DNA of 57,608 bases, taken from assembly GCF_001578875.1 (NCBI RefSeq), contig NZ_KQ969506.1, positions 649,189-706,796 on the forward strand, given 5' to 3'. Below are positions 36,301 to 44,719 of this stretch, piece after piece. This stretch comes from Streptococcus sp. DD13. GTDB lineage: Bacteria > Bacillota > Bacilli > Lactobacillales > Streptococcaceae. The notes beneath the pieces are model-generated. The model was not told the DNA's origin, ran no database searches, and saw nothing but the letters and a program-made list of their open reading frames with translations. Made by a program: the position numbers and the translations under genes. Position 1 is the stretch's first letter. The number at the start of each line of letters is the position of its first letter.

Positions 36301-36681
36301 GTGTCAGAAGCGTTTAGTAGAGAAACTCTAAGACGACAATTGCAAGGTGATTATTCGATCCCTAAAACAGGGACTTCATTTCCTGCCTTGTGGCGTGGCG
36401 TAACAGTAGACCAAATGGGAGCTGTCATAGATGTAGCGGTTGGAACTTTGCTAGGAGCGGGAATCACTAGTATTGCATCTTCTATCTCAAAAGTAGGCAA
36501 ACATGAAGCAAAGAAAAAGTTAAAACAAGTCTTAGCACGCTACGGATTGTTAGGAGGGTTTATTTCAGAAAAAGGATTAGATTTCGCTTTAAATCTGAAC
36601 TCTCCTGGTTACCATCTAGCAAAATATTGGGATTCACATGATAAATATCCAAATAATGGTCGTATAAATTTCGAAGGGTAA
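36301..36681 (+). CDS. Orphan bacteriocin-like protein, probably 5'-truncated
   Basis: A 126-codon frame with a GTG start, no convincing ribosome-binding site and a TAA upstream in frame. The product has a polar start (SEAFSRETLRRQL, GTSFPALWRG), a glycine-rich hydrophobic stretch (AVIDVAVGTLLGAGITSIA, about residues 40-60), a basic helix (HEAKKKLKQVLARYG) and an end rich in polar residues (DKYPNNGRINFEG). This resembles secreted pore-forming bacteriocins, but there is no signal peptide or double-glycine leader. A small membrane-protein gene, typical of an immunity partner, follows after seven bases. I do not recognise the family, and the bacteriocin reading is inference. Confidence 0.5.
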   Translation: MSEAFSRETLRRQLQGDYSIPKTGTSFPALWRGVTVDQMGAVIDVAVGTLLGAGITSIASSISKVGKHEAKKKLKQVLARYGLLGGFISEKGLDFALNLNSPGYHLAKYWDSHDKYPNNGRINFEG

Positions 36682-36688
36682 TAGGCTA

Positions 36689-36856
36689 ATGATGAAACGA
36701 TTGATCTTTATACTTTTCACTGTCATTGTATCGTGTGCTTTAAATTGATTGGTAGAATATATATTTAACCTACGTCTAAACTACTACACTTCAATATTTA
36801 TGGATGTTTTCTTTTTTCTAAGCTACTTTTATATTACTGATAGAAATAAAGACTAA
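36689..36856 (+). pseudogene. Small membrane protein interrupted by an in-frame TGA (immunity-like)
   Basis: From the ATG at 36689 the frame runs MMKRLIFILFTVIVSCALN, meets TGA at 36746-36748, and continues open as LVEYIFNLRLNYYTSIFMDV and then FFFLSYFYITDRNKD to a TAA at 36854-36856. With TGG in place of TGA it would be a 55-residue protein with two membrane helices. The size, topology and position seven bases after the bacteriocin-like gene suit an immunity protein. The nonsense codon is a substitution, unlike the homopolymer losses elsewhere in the window. Confidence 0.5.
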
Positions 36857-36905
36857 GTTTCATTAAAAGGTCCCTTCTAAAAACGAGAGAAGATGTTCTG
36901 AATGA

Positions 36906-36937
36906 AGACAAACGTCCCTTTTGGCCTTTGTCTTTTT
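36906..36937 (+). terminator. Terminator of the bacteriocin-like locus
   Basis: AGACAAA and TTTGTCT pair around a 14-base loop and are followed by TTTTT on the plus strand. Confidence 0.6.
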
Positions 36938-37110
36938 GCTATTATTTGCTTGATCCTCCGATATTCCAGACAAAAATCACTTTTTAAGCAAAATAAAAGG
37001 GATTTCGCCATCCACTTACACTCATTTTTAAGGCTTCAATATGCAAAAGTAAATCCAAGCTTATCCCCTATTTAGAACTTTTAAACATCAAAATTGTGAT
37101 ACGACTTTTC

Positions 37111-37145
37111 AAAAAAAGCCCTTAGAATCATCACTTCTAAGGACT
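37111..37145 (-). terminator. Terminator after ftsEX
   Basis: CCTTAGAA and TTCTAAGG form an eight-base stem, followed by GC and seven Ts on the minus strand. Confidence 0.8.
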
Positions 37146-37162
37146 TTATCTTTAAGTTGAGA

Positions 37163-37185
37163 CAACCCGCTTGGGTTGCTTTTTT
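37163..37185 (+). terminator. Plus-strand terminator facing ftsX
   Basis: CAACCC and GGGTTG form a six-base stem with a four-base loop, followed by C and a run of seven Ts. It would shield ftsX from plus-strand transcripts. Confidence 0.7.
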
Positions 37186-37210
37186 AATGTAGCAGCACTC
37201 TAAATCAGTC

Positions 37211-38140
37211 TTAAACTTTCAAGTACCGTCTCATAGAGAGAGAGGCTCCTAAGGCTCCAATGAGGATCCCCAATATGAGAATGCCTCCACCCATTACCGT
37301 CACAAACCAACGAACAGGTATCAAGGAAAGACTTTGTTGGGCCAAGGCTGGATTAAAGTTGCGATAAGCGACCACATAAAGGAAATAAACAATCCCTGCT
37401 GGAATCAAGGCTCCTAAAAAGCCAACCCATGCCCCTTCTAGTAAGAATGGCCCTCGGATGTAGGAGTTTTTAGCACCCACCAAGCGCATGATTTGAATTT
37501 CACGACTCCGAGAAATAATGGTAATCCGAATCGTATTTGAGATCAAGAAGACCGCCATCAGGAGCAACAAACCAGTTCCTGCTAGTCCCCAAACTCGAAT
37601 CATATTCGCAAAAGCAAAGACTCTTGCTGTCGCGTCCTCACCATCTTGCACCTTTTCGATACTATCTAACCCTTTGATCGCATTTGTCAAATCCTTTACC
37701 GCACTAGGTGTCTTAGCATCGATAATATAGGCATCATAGAGCGGATTGGAATCATTCCTGAACATAGACCAGGTATCGCCCATTCGCTCTGTTAGTTCGT
37801 CCAACTGTTCTTGCCTAGAGGAGAAGGTCGCCGATTTGACTTGGTCCATACTCATCAATTGACGGTAAACAGCTTGATATTGATCGTTGTTGACCATATT
37901 GCCTTTATCATCTTGAATTTGTTGTTCTTGGTCATGAACACTCAGTTTCATATAAGCCACGATTCGGACATTCTTTTCTAAATCGGAGGCTAGTTTTGTT
38001 GTATTCACGATCACTGAACCAAAAATACCCACCAAGGTCAGCGTCACGGTCACGGAAGAAATCGCAGCAACGGTCATCCATCCGTTCCGTTTTAAGCTCT
38101 TTAATGATTCAATAAAATGTTTAAAAAATCGTCTAATCAT
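37211..38140 (-). CDS. ftsX: Cell-division permease FtsX
   Basis: A 309-residue membrane protein with one N-terminal helix (about residues 20-40), a large extracellular loop (about 45-165, which in pneumococcus contacts the hydrolase PcsB) and three C-terminal helices with the FtsX permease motif RSREIQIMRLVGAKNSYIRG. With FtsE it gates peptidoglycan hydrolysis at the septum. The start at 38140 (MIRRFFKHFIESLKSL) is supported by GAAGGAG upstream and overlaps ftsE by eight bases; the longer frame is inside ftsE. Confidence 0.96.
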   Translation of the reverse strand: MIRRFFKHFIESLKSLKRNGWMTVAAISSVTVTLTLVGIFGSVIVNTTKLASDLEKNVRIVAYMKLSVHDQEQQIQDDKGNMVNNDQYQAVYRQLMSMDQVKSATFSSRQEQLDELTERMGDTWSMFRNDSNPLYDAYIIDAKTPSAVKDLTNAIKGLDSIEKVQDGEDATARVFAFANMIRVWGLAGTGLLLLMAVFLISNTIRITIISRSREIQIMRLVGAKNSYIRGPFLLEGAWVGFLGALIPAGIVYFLYVVAYRNFNPALAQQSLSLIPVRWFVTVMGGGILILGILIGALGASLSMRRYLKV

Positions 38141-38825
38141 CGTATCCGTACTCTCCTTCTGCTTCGTCTCGTACCAAGCGACCATCTTCAATCGCAATCA
38201 CCCGGTGACGGAGAGTATTCACGATTTGGCTATTATGAGTGGCCATTAGAACAGTTGTCCCTTGAAGGTTAATCCGTTCCAAAAGGTTCATAATTTCCCA
38301 AGAATTTTCTGGGTCCAAATTCCCTGTTGGCTCATCTGCAATCAAGACTTGAGGGTTATTCGCGATAGCCCGTGCAATTGCAATCCGTTGCTGTTCTCCA
38401 CCAGATAGTTCATTGGGGAAAGAGCGAATCTTGTGCTTCAATCCAACCAAATCCAGAACTTCCATAACCCGTTTTTTAATCGTCCTTGGTCGCTCACCAA
38501 TGACTTCCATCGCATATGAAATATTTTCAAATACTGTCTTTCTTGGCAAGAGTTTATAGTCCTGAAAGACCACGCCGACACTACGACGAAGCAAAGGGAC
38601 TTCCTTTTTCTTGATATTTGCTAGGTCAAACCGCCCAATTTTAAGGCTTCCTTTATCAATAGACTCTTCTCGGTAGAGCAACTTAATAAAAGTGGATTTC
38701 CCGGCGCCAGATGGACCCACAATATAGGCAAATTCCCCTGGTTCCACAGACACGGAAACCCCTCGGAGGGCCGTTGTCCCGTTTCCATACTTTTTGGAAA
38801 CGTTCTTCATTTCAATAATTCCCAT
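38133..38825 (-). CDS. ftsE: Cell-division ATP-binding protein FtsE
   Basis: A 230-residue ABC ATPase. The Walker A is GPSGAGKST (about residue 36), the Q-loop VVFQDYKLL, the signature LSGGEQQR and the Walker B LIADEPTGNLDPE. It drives FtsX at the division site. It follows prfB by 30 bases on the same strand, the usual streptococcal order. Confidence 0.97.
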   Translation of the reverse strand: MGIIEMKNVSKKYGNGTTALRGVSVSVEPGEFAYIVGPSGAGKSTFIKLLYREESIDKGSLKIGRFDLANIKKKEVPLLRRSVGVVFQDYKLLPRKTVFENISYAMEVIGERPRTIKKRVMEVLDLVGLKHKIRSFPNELSGGEQQRIAIARAIANNPQVLIADEPTGNLDPENSWEIMNLLERINLQGTTVLMATHNSQIVNTLRHRVIAIEDGRLVRDEAEGEYGYDD

Positions 38826-38855
38826 AGAATTTTCTGTCTAAGACATTCCTTTCAC

Positions 38856-39951
38856 TTAATTAATCCGCCATTTCAAATAGGCGTCGATAAAACCGTCCAA
38901 GTCTCCATCCATCACTTTATCTACCTGACTCACTTCAAAATTGGTCCGGTGATCCTTGACCATGGTATAAGGGGTGAAGACATAGGATCGGATTTGGCTC
39001 CCCCATGTAATTTCCTTTTTATCCCCTTTTAGAGAATTGACTTCTTCTGCCTTTTTCTCTTGTTCCAGTTGGTAGAGCTTGGCTTGGAGGAGTTTCATGG
39101 CACGGTCTCTATTGCCATATTGTGTCCGGTCAACGGTAGATTGCGTGACAATCCCTGTCGGAATGTGGGTCAAGCGGACCCCCGTAGAAACCTTGTTGAC
39201 ATTTTGTCCACCTGCACCTCCAGACCGGAAGGTATCCATCTTGACTTCGTCATCACGAATCTCGACTTCAATGGAATCATCCAGTTCGGGCATCACTTCC
39301 ACTGAAGTGAACGATGTATGACGCCGTTTGGCCGAATCAAATGGCGAAATCCGCACTAATCGATGAACACCCATCTCAGACTTTAGCAGACCGTAAGCAT
39401 TAGGACCTGTAAAACTCAAGGTCACAGACTTAATCCCTGCTTCATCACCTGCTTGGTAATCCAGTGTTTCCACTTGAAAACCGTGCGCATTCCCAAAACG
39501 AATGTACATGCGCATAAGCATCTCGCCCCAATCTTGAGCTTCAGTACCACCAGAACCTGGATGAATCTCTAATATCGCATTGTTGTGGTCATACGGCTCG
39601 GACAAGAGCAAGGTCATTTCATAAGCGGTCATCCGTTGATCTAAATCTTCGAGCTTCTCTACAAGTTCATCCCGCACAGATTCATCCTCTGCCAAGAATT
39701 CCAGTAAAATTTCAGCCTCATCATAAAGATCTAACATTCGTTGGAAATTGGTATAGGTTTCCTTTAATTCATTCAGTTTTTGAGATGTTTTCTGAGCCTC
39801 TAGATTATCATTCCAAAAATCAGGATGCGTCATCTCATTTTCGACCAGGGCAATTTCTTCTTCAAGACCGTCTAAGTCAAAGAGACCCCCTGAACGAGTC
39901 CAATTTGGATGACAAAGTTTCAATCGTTTGTCTTATTTCTGCTGTATCCAT
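38856..39951 (-). CDS. prfB: Peptide chain release factor 2, with programmed +1 frameshift
   Basis: RF2 reads UAA and UGA. Translation starts at 39951 ([20 protein letters not shown]) and meets UGA at codon 25 in the canonical shift site AGG GGG TCT CTT TGA C (39876-39891, minus). A +1 slip on CUU U continues as [16 protein letters not shown] and gives 364 residues. The SPF anticodon-like motif ([11 protein letters not shown]) and the catalytic GGQ ([18 protein letters not shown]) are present. This is autoregulation: low RF2 favours the shift. A GAGG ribosome-binding site precedes the ATG, and an extended -10 TGATATAAT (39980-39988) overlaps the end of queG. The downstream frame alone (to 39923) is incomplete. 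Confidence 0.97.
39876..39891 (-). promoter_or_regulatory. RF2 programmed frameshift signal
   Basis: An internal Shine-Dalgarno-like AGGGGG lies three bases before CTTTGAC, the same arrangement as in E. coli prfB. The in-frame UGA is at 39877-39879 on the plus strand. Confidence 0.95.
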
Positions 39952-39985
39952 AGTTACCTCATTCTAAATACTAAATTTCATTATA

Positions 39986-41113
39986 TCATACGTGTGATGA
40001 TTTGACCAATTTCAAAAATGCAGCCTGCTCTTCTATAATCATCTCATCTTGGGATTGGATATTTTCGATAAAAGCAATCAACTCCTCGTTAGGCTTTTTC
40101 TCAATCTGTCCTAAGGCCCAAATAGCTGTCGCTACATGAATCGGATTTTGCATTTTATCAATAATTTCAAGTAATTTTGGAACCGCTGAACGGTCATGGG
40201 CATTGGCTAAAGCGATGATGGCATTTCGTTGTAAGATATTCTTTCCGCGCCAAGACATGGCAATCTGACCAAATTTTTGCTTGAATTGCCCATTTGATAA
40301 TTCCAAAAAAGGGATTAACTCTGGCTGGGCCAATTCCGGATCAATCTCGACCACGGGTGGATTGGAAATCCCTTTATTATAAGGACAGGCAATTTGGCAG
40401 ATATCACATCCATAGATGACTGTTTTGATTTTCTTTCGAAACTCTAGGTCCATCATCCCCTTATCCTGGGTTTGAAAGGAGAGACACCGTCTGGCATTCA
40501 TGGTAGAATCCCCCAACAAAGCATCGGTCGGACAAGCCACGACACAGCGATTGCAATCCCCACAACCATAGTCGACTGGCTGGTCTGGCTCTATCTCCAA
40601 GTTGGTCACTAGCTCCCCTAAAAACATATAGGAACCATATTCTTTGGAAATCACCAAGCCATTTTTACCGATAAAACCAATCCCTGCCCTTCTCGCCACA
40701 GCTGTATCGACCAAGACACCGGTATCCACCATTCCCTTGTACTCAAAATCAGCCGTCAACTTCTCAATTTCACGAGCTAGACGTTCCAGCTTATCCTGCA
40801 TAATGTAATGGTAGTCTAAGCCCCAAGAATTTGGTGTCACACGGCCTCGACGATAGCTCGTTTTCTGGGGTTGTTGGGGTAGGCGGTTGGGATAGGCGAC
40901 CGCAATCGATATAATGGTTTTTGCCGAAGCAAGACTCAAGCGTGGCCGAATCCGTTCTTCGATATTTTTATGTTCAAAGCCTGACGAGCGCCCTTCTTCT
41001 TGGGCTGCTCGCAAGGATTTTTCGAGATAATCAAAATCATCTGCTGTCGTAAAGCCAATTTTTGAAATCCCGACTTCCCTTGCAATCCGCTTGATTTCTT
41101 CTTTTAAATCCAT
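39986..41113 (-). CDS. queG: Epoxyqueuosine reductase
   Basis: A 375-residue cobalamin-dependent enzyme for the last step of queuosine synthesis in tRNA. It has the N-terminal cobalamin domain, the ferredoxin-like CGDCNRCVVACPTDAL and CDICQIACPYNKG (two 4Fe-4S clusters, about residues 185-245), and C-terminal HEAT-like repeats (GKNILQRNAIIALANA). It needs vitamin B12, and this window also holds a candidate corrinoid-type ECF/DUF4430 pair at 55.5 kb; that link is speculative. It follows a VanZ-like gene by 22 bases. Confidence 0.95.
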   Translation of the reverse strand: MDLKEEIKRIAREVGISKIGFTTADDFDYLEKSLRAAQEEGRSSGFEHKNIEERIRPRLSLASAKTIISIAVAYPNRLPQQPQKTSYRRGRVTPNSWGLDYHYIMQDKLERLAREIEKLTADFEYKGMVDTGVLVDTAVARRAGIGFIGKNGLVISKEYGSYMFLGELVTNLEIEPDQPVDYGCGDCNRCVVACPTDALLGDSTMNARRCLSFQTQDKGMMDLEFRKKIKTVIYGCDICQIACPYNKGISNPPVVEIDPELAQPELIPFLELSNGQFKQKFGQIAMSWRGKNILQRNAIIALANAHDRSAVPKLLEIIDKMQNPIHVATAIWALGQIEKKPNEELIAFIENIQSQDEMIIEEQAAFLKLVKSSHV

Positions 41114-41135
41114 AATTCCTCATTCAATCTTGAAA

Positions 41136-41630
41136 TCAATGAGTGTGAATCCACGCTATGAAGCAGACGGTCCCCATCGTTCCAATCCAATTTAACCGGT
41201 ATAGCGTCTCTTTCTTCCACCAGGCTTTTAGAAAATACCACAGGATAAGCCCCAGAATGCCTCCTAGACTATTCGTGGCCACATCTGTAATGTCTGCCAC
41301 CCCAATAGAAAAAATATACTGAATTCCTTCAAAAAGCAGACTCGTCCCGATGACAAGACCGACCGCTAAGAAATCATTCATTCGCTCCCAAAGCAGCTTC
41401 ACATAAATTCCCAGTGGAATGAAAATGAGAATATTCAATAGCAATTCTTGATAATCGAGATGCCCGTCAATAATGGCTGTCCCAGCAAATAAGGTTGTAT
41501 TTAAACTGCCATAAGCCGTTTGACTGGCATGAAGAAGCGTTTCCAGCGGATGCATCTTAAAGAGAATAATCCAAATCAGATAGGATATGTAGACCCCGCA
41601 TAAGCCATAGGTCACTCGTTTTGATTTCAT
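41136..41630 (-). CDS. VanZ family membrane protein
   Basis: A 164-residue protein with about five membrane helices. VanZ-type landmarks are NILIFIPLGIYVKLLW, SLLFEGIQYIFSIGVADITD and TNSLGGILGLILWYF. VanZ from glycopeptide operons gives low-level teicoplanin resistance, but most streptococcal members have no known role. AAAGGGG lies five bases before the ATG, and an extended -10 TGGTATAAT is found at 41672-41680. It probably leads the queG transcript. Confidence 0.88.
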   Translation of the reverse strand: MKSKRVTYGLCGVYISYLIWIILFKMHPLETLLHASQTAYGSLNTTLFAGTAIIDGHLDYQELLLNILIFIPLGIYVKLLWERMNDFLAVGLVIGTSLLFEGIQYIFSIGVADITDVATNSLGGILGLILWYFLKAWWKKETLYRLNWIGTMGTVCFIAWIHTH

Positions 41631-41749
41631 CTAAATCCCCTTTCTGATGGAACACTGTGAAGGCAATCTTTATTATACCAGAAAGTCCTCCATTCCCCTA
41701 TTACAATTTCAGTGACCTCTGACATCATCTTGTAATACAATGGTCACAC

Positions 41750-41790
41750 AAAAAAGGATTTAGTCCTGCACCTTACAGAACTAAATCCTT
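41750..41790 (-). terminator. Terminator after the P-type ATPase gene
   Basis: AAGGATTTAGT and ACTAAATCCTT form a perfect 11-base stem with a 15-base loop. On the minus strand six or more Ts follow. Confidence 0.88.
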
Positions 41791-41841
41791 TGCTTCATTG
41801 ATTGGACTCACTGGTTGGAGTCGATCCTTGCAATCATTTCA

Positions 41842-44535
41842 TTAAATTGCATTTTTGTCCATCCCCAAAGCACGTTGAATCGCTTTGATAATCTCGACAA
41901 TGACAAACATGGACAAGCTTCCTCCTACGACAACCGCCCATTGAGTAAGGGATAGATTGGTCACATGGAAGAATTGGTTAAATCCAGGAATGACGATCGT
42001 CGCAAGCAGGACGATTAATGCTACTGGGAGACACCAGTTGAACAGACGATTTTTGAAGAAGCCAACTTTAAAGATGGATTGATAGACCGACTTGACATTA
42101 TAGGCATGGACTAACTGAATTAAGCCCAAAGTCGCAAAGGCCATTGTCAATGCATCCCCGTGAATAGCGGTATTATCCAAATGCTCAGGGTATAGAATAG
42201 CCCAACCGTAAACACCAAGAACCAGCATCGTTTGTAAAATTCCTTGGTAGAAGATCGCTCCTAATACACCACCTGAGAAGAAACCAGATTTCCGGCCACG
42301 AGGCTTGTGCTTCATCACACCGGGCTCAGACGGCTCCACACCTAAAGCAATGGCTGGAAGAGTATCTGTCACGAGGTTAATCCACAAGAGGTGAACTGGT
42401 TGAAGCACATCCCATCCAAAGAGAGTCGCAAAGAAGATGGTGAAGACTTCTGCCATATTAGCAGATAGAAGGTATTGAATGGATTTTTGGATGTTAGAGA
42501 AGACCTTTCGACCTTCTTCCACCGCAACGATAATGGTAGCAAAGTTGTCATCTGCAAGGACCATATCCGAAGCTCCTTTAGAAACCTCCGTACCTGTAAT
42601 CCCCATCCCAATACCGATATCCGCTGTTTTCAGGGATGGTGCATCATTGACTCCATCTCCTGTCATGGCAACGACTTTTCCATCATTTTGCCATGCTTTT
42701 ACGATCCGTACCTTGTGTTCAGGAGACACACGCGCATAGACTGAATATTGCTTGAAGACTTTTTGGAATTCTTCATCTGAAAGCTCGTTCAACTCTGCCC
42801 CAGTAAAGACATGGTCTTCCGTATCATTTGGATCGATAATCCCCAAGCGCTTCGCAATAGCTTCCGCTGTATCCTGATGGTCTCCAGTAATCATGATGGG
42901 ACGGATACCCGCTTCTTTGGCAACGCGTACAGCATCCGCAGCTTCAGGACGTTCAGGGTCGATCATTCCAATCAAACCAGTGAAGATTAAATCACTTTCT
43001 AACTCTTCAGAAGTCACGTTTTCTGGAATACTGTCCACAATCTTATAAGCACCTGCAAGCACACGTAGGGCTTGGTGAGCCATTGTGGAGTTGTTGGTCT
43101 GGATTAAATCAGAAACGTGCTCATCGATTGCAGCTACATCGCCCGCTTTATCACGCGACACACAACGTTTCAAGAGCTGATCTGGCGCTCCCTTTACAGC
43201 AACAAGGAATCGACCATCCGAAAGAGGATGCACGGTAGACATGAGCTTACGATCTGAGTCAAAGGGCAATTCCGCAACACGCGGATATTTTTCTAAAAAT
43301 CCTTTGACATCATAACCCTTGTCCAGTGCATATTGGATAAAGGCTGTTTCAGTTGGATCCCCAATCAAGTGCCCTTCTGAGTCGATTTTAGTATCATTGG
43401 CCAAGACAACGGAGCGCAACAAAGGCATCTCAAGTCCTAGTTCAATCTCATCCTTGGCATCGTGTAAGTGTCCATCATAGAAGACTTTCTCAACCGTCAT
43501 CTTGTTCATGGTCAAGGTCCCTGTCTTATCCGACGCGATAATTTCAGTCGATCCAAGGGTTTCAACTGCTGGAAGCTGACGAACAATTGAGTTGCGCTCT
43601 GCCAGCGTCCGTGTTCCCAAGGAAAGGACGACAGTTACGATAGCCGGCAAGCCCTCTGGAATCGCTGCGACAGCGAGCGCTACCGCAACCATCAAGCTTT
43701 CAAGGAAAGGCTTCCCTTGAACAAAATAGCCCACGGCACAGGTAATAATAGCAATTACCAGGATAATGTAGGTCAACACCTTAGAAAGATGATTCAAGCT
43801 TTGTTTTAATGGGGTATCTGCTTCATCAGCATTGGCCAACATTCCAGCAATATGGCCCACTTCCGTATACATCCCCGTGTTAACGACAACTCCCAAACCT
43901 CGTCCATAGGTCACATTTGAGTTTTGGTAGGCCATGTTCACCCGGTCTCCGATTCCAGCATCTTCAGTAAGCGCAACAGAAAGATCTTTTTCGACCGGTA
44001 CGGATTCTCCTGTTAGAGCTGCTTCTTCGATTTTAAGAGAAGCCGCCTCCAGCAGACGGAGATCAGCGGGAACCACATCTCCTGCTTCCAGCAAGACGAC
44101 ATCCCCAGGAACCAACTCTTTTGAATCAATCTCAGCCACATGACCATCCCGACGGACACGTGCAAGAGGACTAGACATGGATTTTAAGGCTTCAATAGCT
44201 GCTTCTGCTTGTCCTTCCTGGTAGACACCAAAAGCCGCGTTTAAAACCACTACGATCAGGATAATAATGGCATCTGTCAGACCTTCCATCCCTTCTGTGA
44301 CCACTGATAGGGCCGCAGCAACCAAAAGGATGATGATCATCAAATCCTTAAACTGATCCAAGAACTTAGCCAAGACGGACCGTTTTTCTCCCTCTTCTAG
44401 TTCATTGTGCCCATATGTCGTCAAACGGGATTGAGCTTCAGCAGTCGTTAATCCTTCTTTGTTTGCGGCTACTTCTGTCAAGACCGTTTCTTCATCTTGA
44501 GCGTAAAATGCATGACGTTTTTGTTCTTTCGCCAT
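41842..44535 (-). CDS. caxP: P-type calcium/manganese-transporting ATPase
   Basis: An 897-residue P2-type ATPase that exports divalent cations. It shows LTGESVPVEK (actuator domain TGES), the membrane motif VAAIPEGLPAIV with the PEGL ion site, the phosphorylated Asp in DKTGTLTMNK, KGAPDQLL, and MTGDGVNDAPSLK. The pneumococcal equivalent (SP_1551) exports calcium and manganese and is switched on by a manganese-sensing yybP-ykoY riboswitch; the same RNA lies upstream here. I placed the start at 44535 (MAKEQKRHAFYAQDEE) because AAGGAG precedes it. The longer frame to 44817 reads through the riboswitch and is not coding. Confidence 0.95.
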   Translation of the reverse strand: MAKEQKRHAFYAQDEETVLTEVAANKEGLTTAEAQSRLTTYGHNELEEGEKRSVLAKFLDQFKDLMIIILLVAAALSVVTEGMEGLTDAIIILIVVVLNAAFGVYQEGQAEAAIEALKSMSSPLARVRRDGHVAEIDSKELVPGDVVLLEAGDVVPADLRLLEAASLKIEEAALTGESVPVEKDLSVALTEDAGIGDRVNMAYQNSNVTYGRGLGVVVNTGMYTEVGHIAGMLANADEADTPLKQSLNHLSKVLTYIILVIAIITCAVGYFVQGKPFLESLMVAVALAVAAIPEGLPAIVTVVLSLGTRTLAERNSIVRQLPAVETLGSTEIIASDKTGTLTMNKMTVEKVFYDGHLHDAKDEIELGLEMPLLRSVVLANDTKIDSEGHLIGDPTETAFIQYALDKGYDVKGFLEKYPRVAELPFDSDRKLMSTVHPLSDGRFLVAVKGAPDQLLKRCVSRDKAGDVAAIDEHVSDLIQTNNSTMAHQALRVLAGAYKIVDSIPENVTSEELESDLIFTGLIGMIDPERPEAADAVRVAKEAGIRPIMITGDHQDTAEAIAKRLGIIDPNDTEDHVFTGAELNELSDEEFQKVFKQYSVYARVSPEHKVRIVKAWQNDGKVVAMTGDGVNDAPSLKTADIGIGMGITGTEVSKGASDMVLADDNFATIIVAVEEGRKVFSNIQKSIQYLLSANMAEVFTIFFATLFGWDVLQPVHLLWINLVTDTLPAIALGVEPSEPGVMKHKPRGRKSGFFSGGVLGAIFYQGILQTMLVLGVYGWAILYPEHLDNTAIHGDALTMAFATLGLIQLVHAYNVKSVYQSIFKVGFFKNRLFNWCLPVALIVLLATIVIPGFNQFFHVTNLSLTQWAVVVGGSLSMFVIVEIIKAIQRALGMDKNAI

Positions 44536-44566
44536 AAGTTCTCTCCTTCTTGGCCTCTCTTTCAAC

Positions 44567-44677
44567 AAAAAAGAGACCTGTTTTTTAAAACAAGTCTCGC
44601 TATTTAATACATTGCCGGAAAATGGTTTCGGAATGACGACAATGTAACGAATTCCTTCGCTAGCTACTCCCTCAGTT
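44567..44677 (-). ncRNA. yybP-ykoY manganese riboswitch with intrinsic terminator
   Basis: On the minus strand the leader contains the two conserved boxes of this family: GGGAGTAGCTAGCGAAGG (about 44650-44667) and AGCGAGACTTG (about 44589-44599). A terminator, GAGACTTGTTTT with ACAGGTCTC and six Ts (44567-44598), overlaps the second box, so ligand binding can compete with it. This is the known on-switch layout for manganese. Confidence 0.9.
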
Positions 44678-44683
44678 TTTACC

Positions 44684-44712
44684 ATTATAGCAGAAAACCA
44701 ACGGACCTTCAA
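44684..44712 (-). promoter_or_regulatory. Promoter of the riboswitch-ATPase transcript
   Basis: TTGAAG (44707-44712) and TATAAT (44684-44689) are 17 bases apart on the minus strand, with TGC before the -10. Confidence 0.8.
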
Positions 44713-44719
44713 TACTTTT

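Larger units (their letters stand above)
36938..37210. other. AT-rich intergenic stretch with two terminators
   Basis: No gene is visible. It holds a minus-strand terminator for ftsX (37111-37145) and a second hairpin with a plus-strand T run (37163-37185). The remainder has no clear structure. Confidence 0.5.

Noticed and set aside
36746..36748. TGA as recoded tryptophan or selenocysteine
   Set aside because: prfB is present, TGA is used as a stop elsewhere in the window, and no selenocysteine element is visible.
42369..42744. Open frames antisense to and in other frames of the ATPase gene
   Set aside because: They are shadows of a strongly conserved coding region with no ribosome-binding sites or recognisable products.
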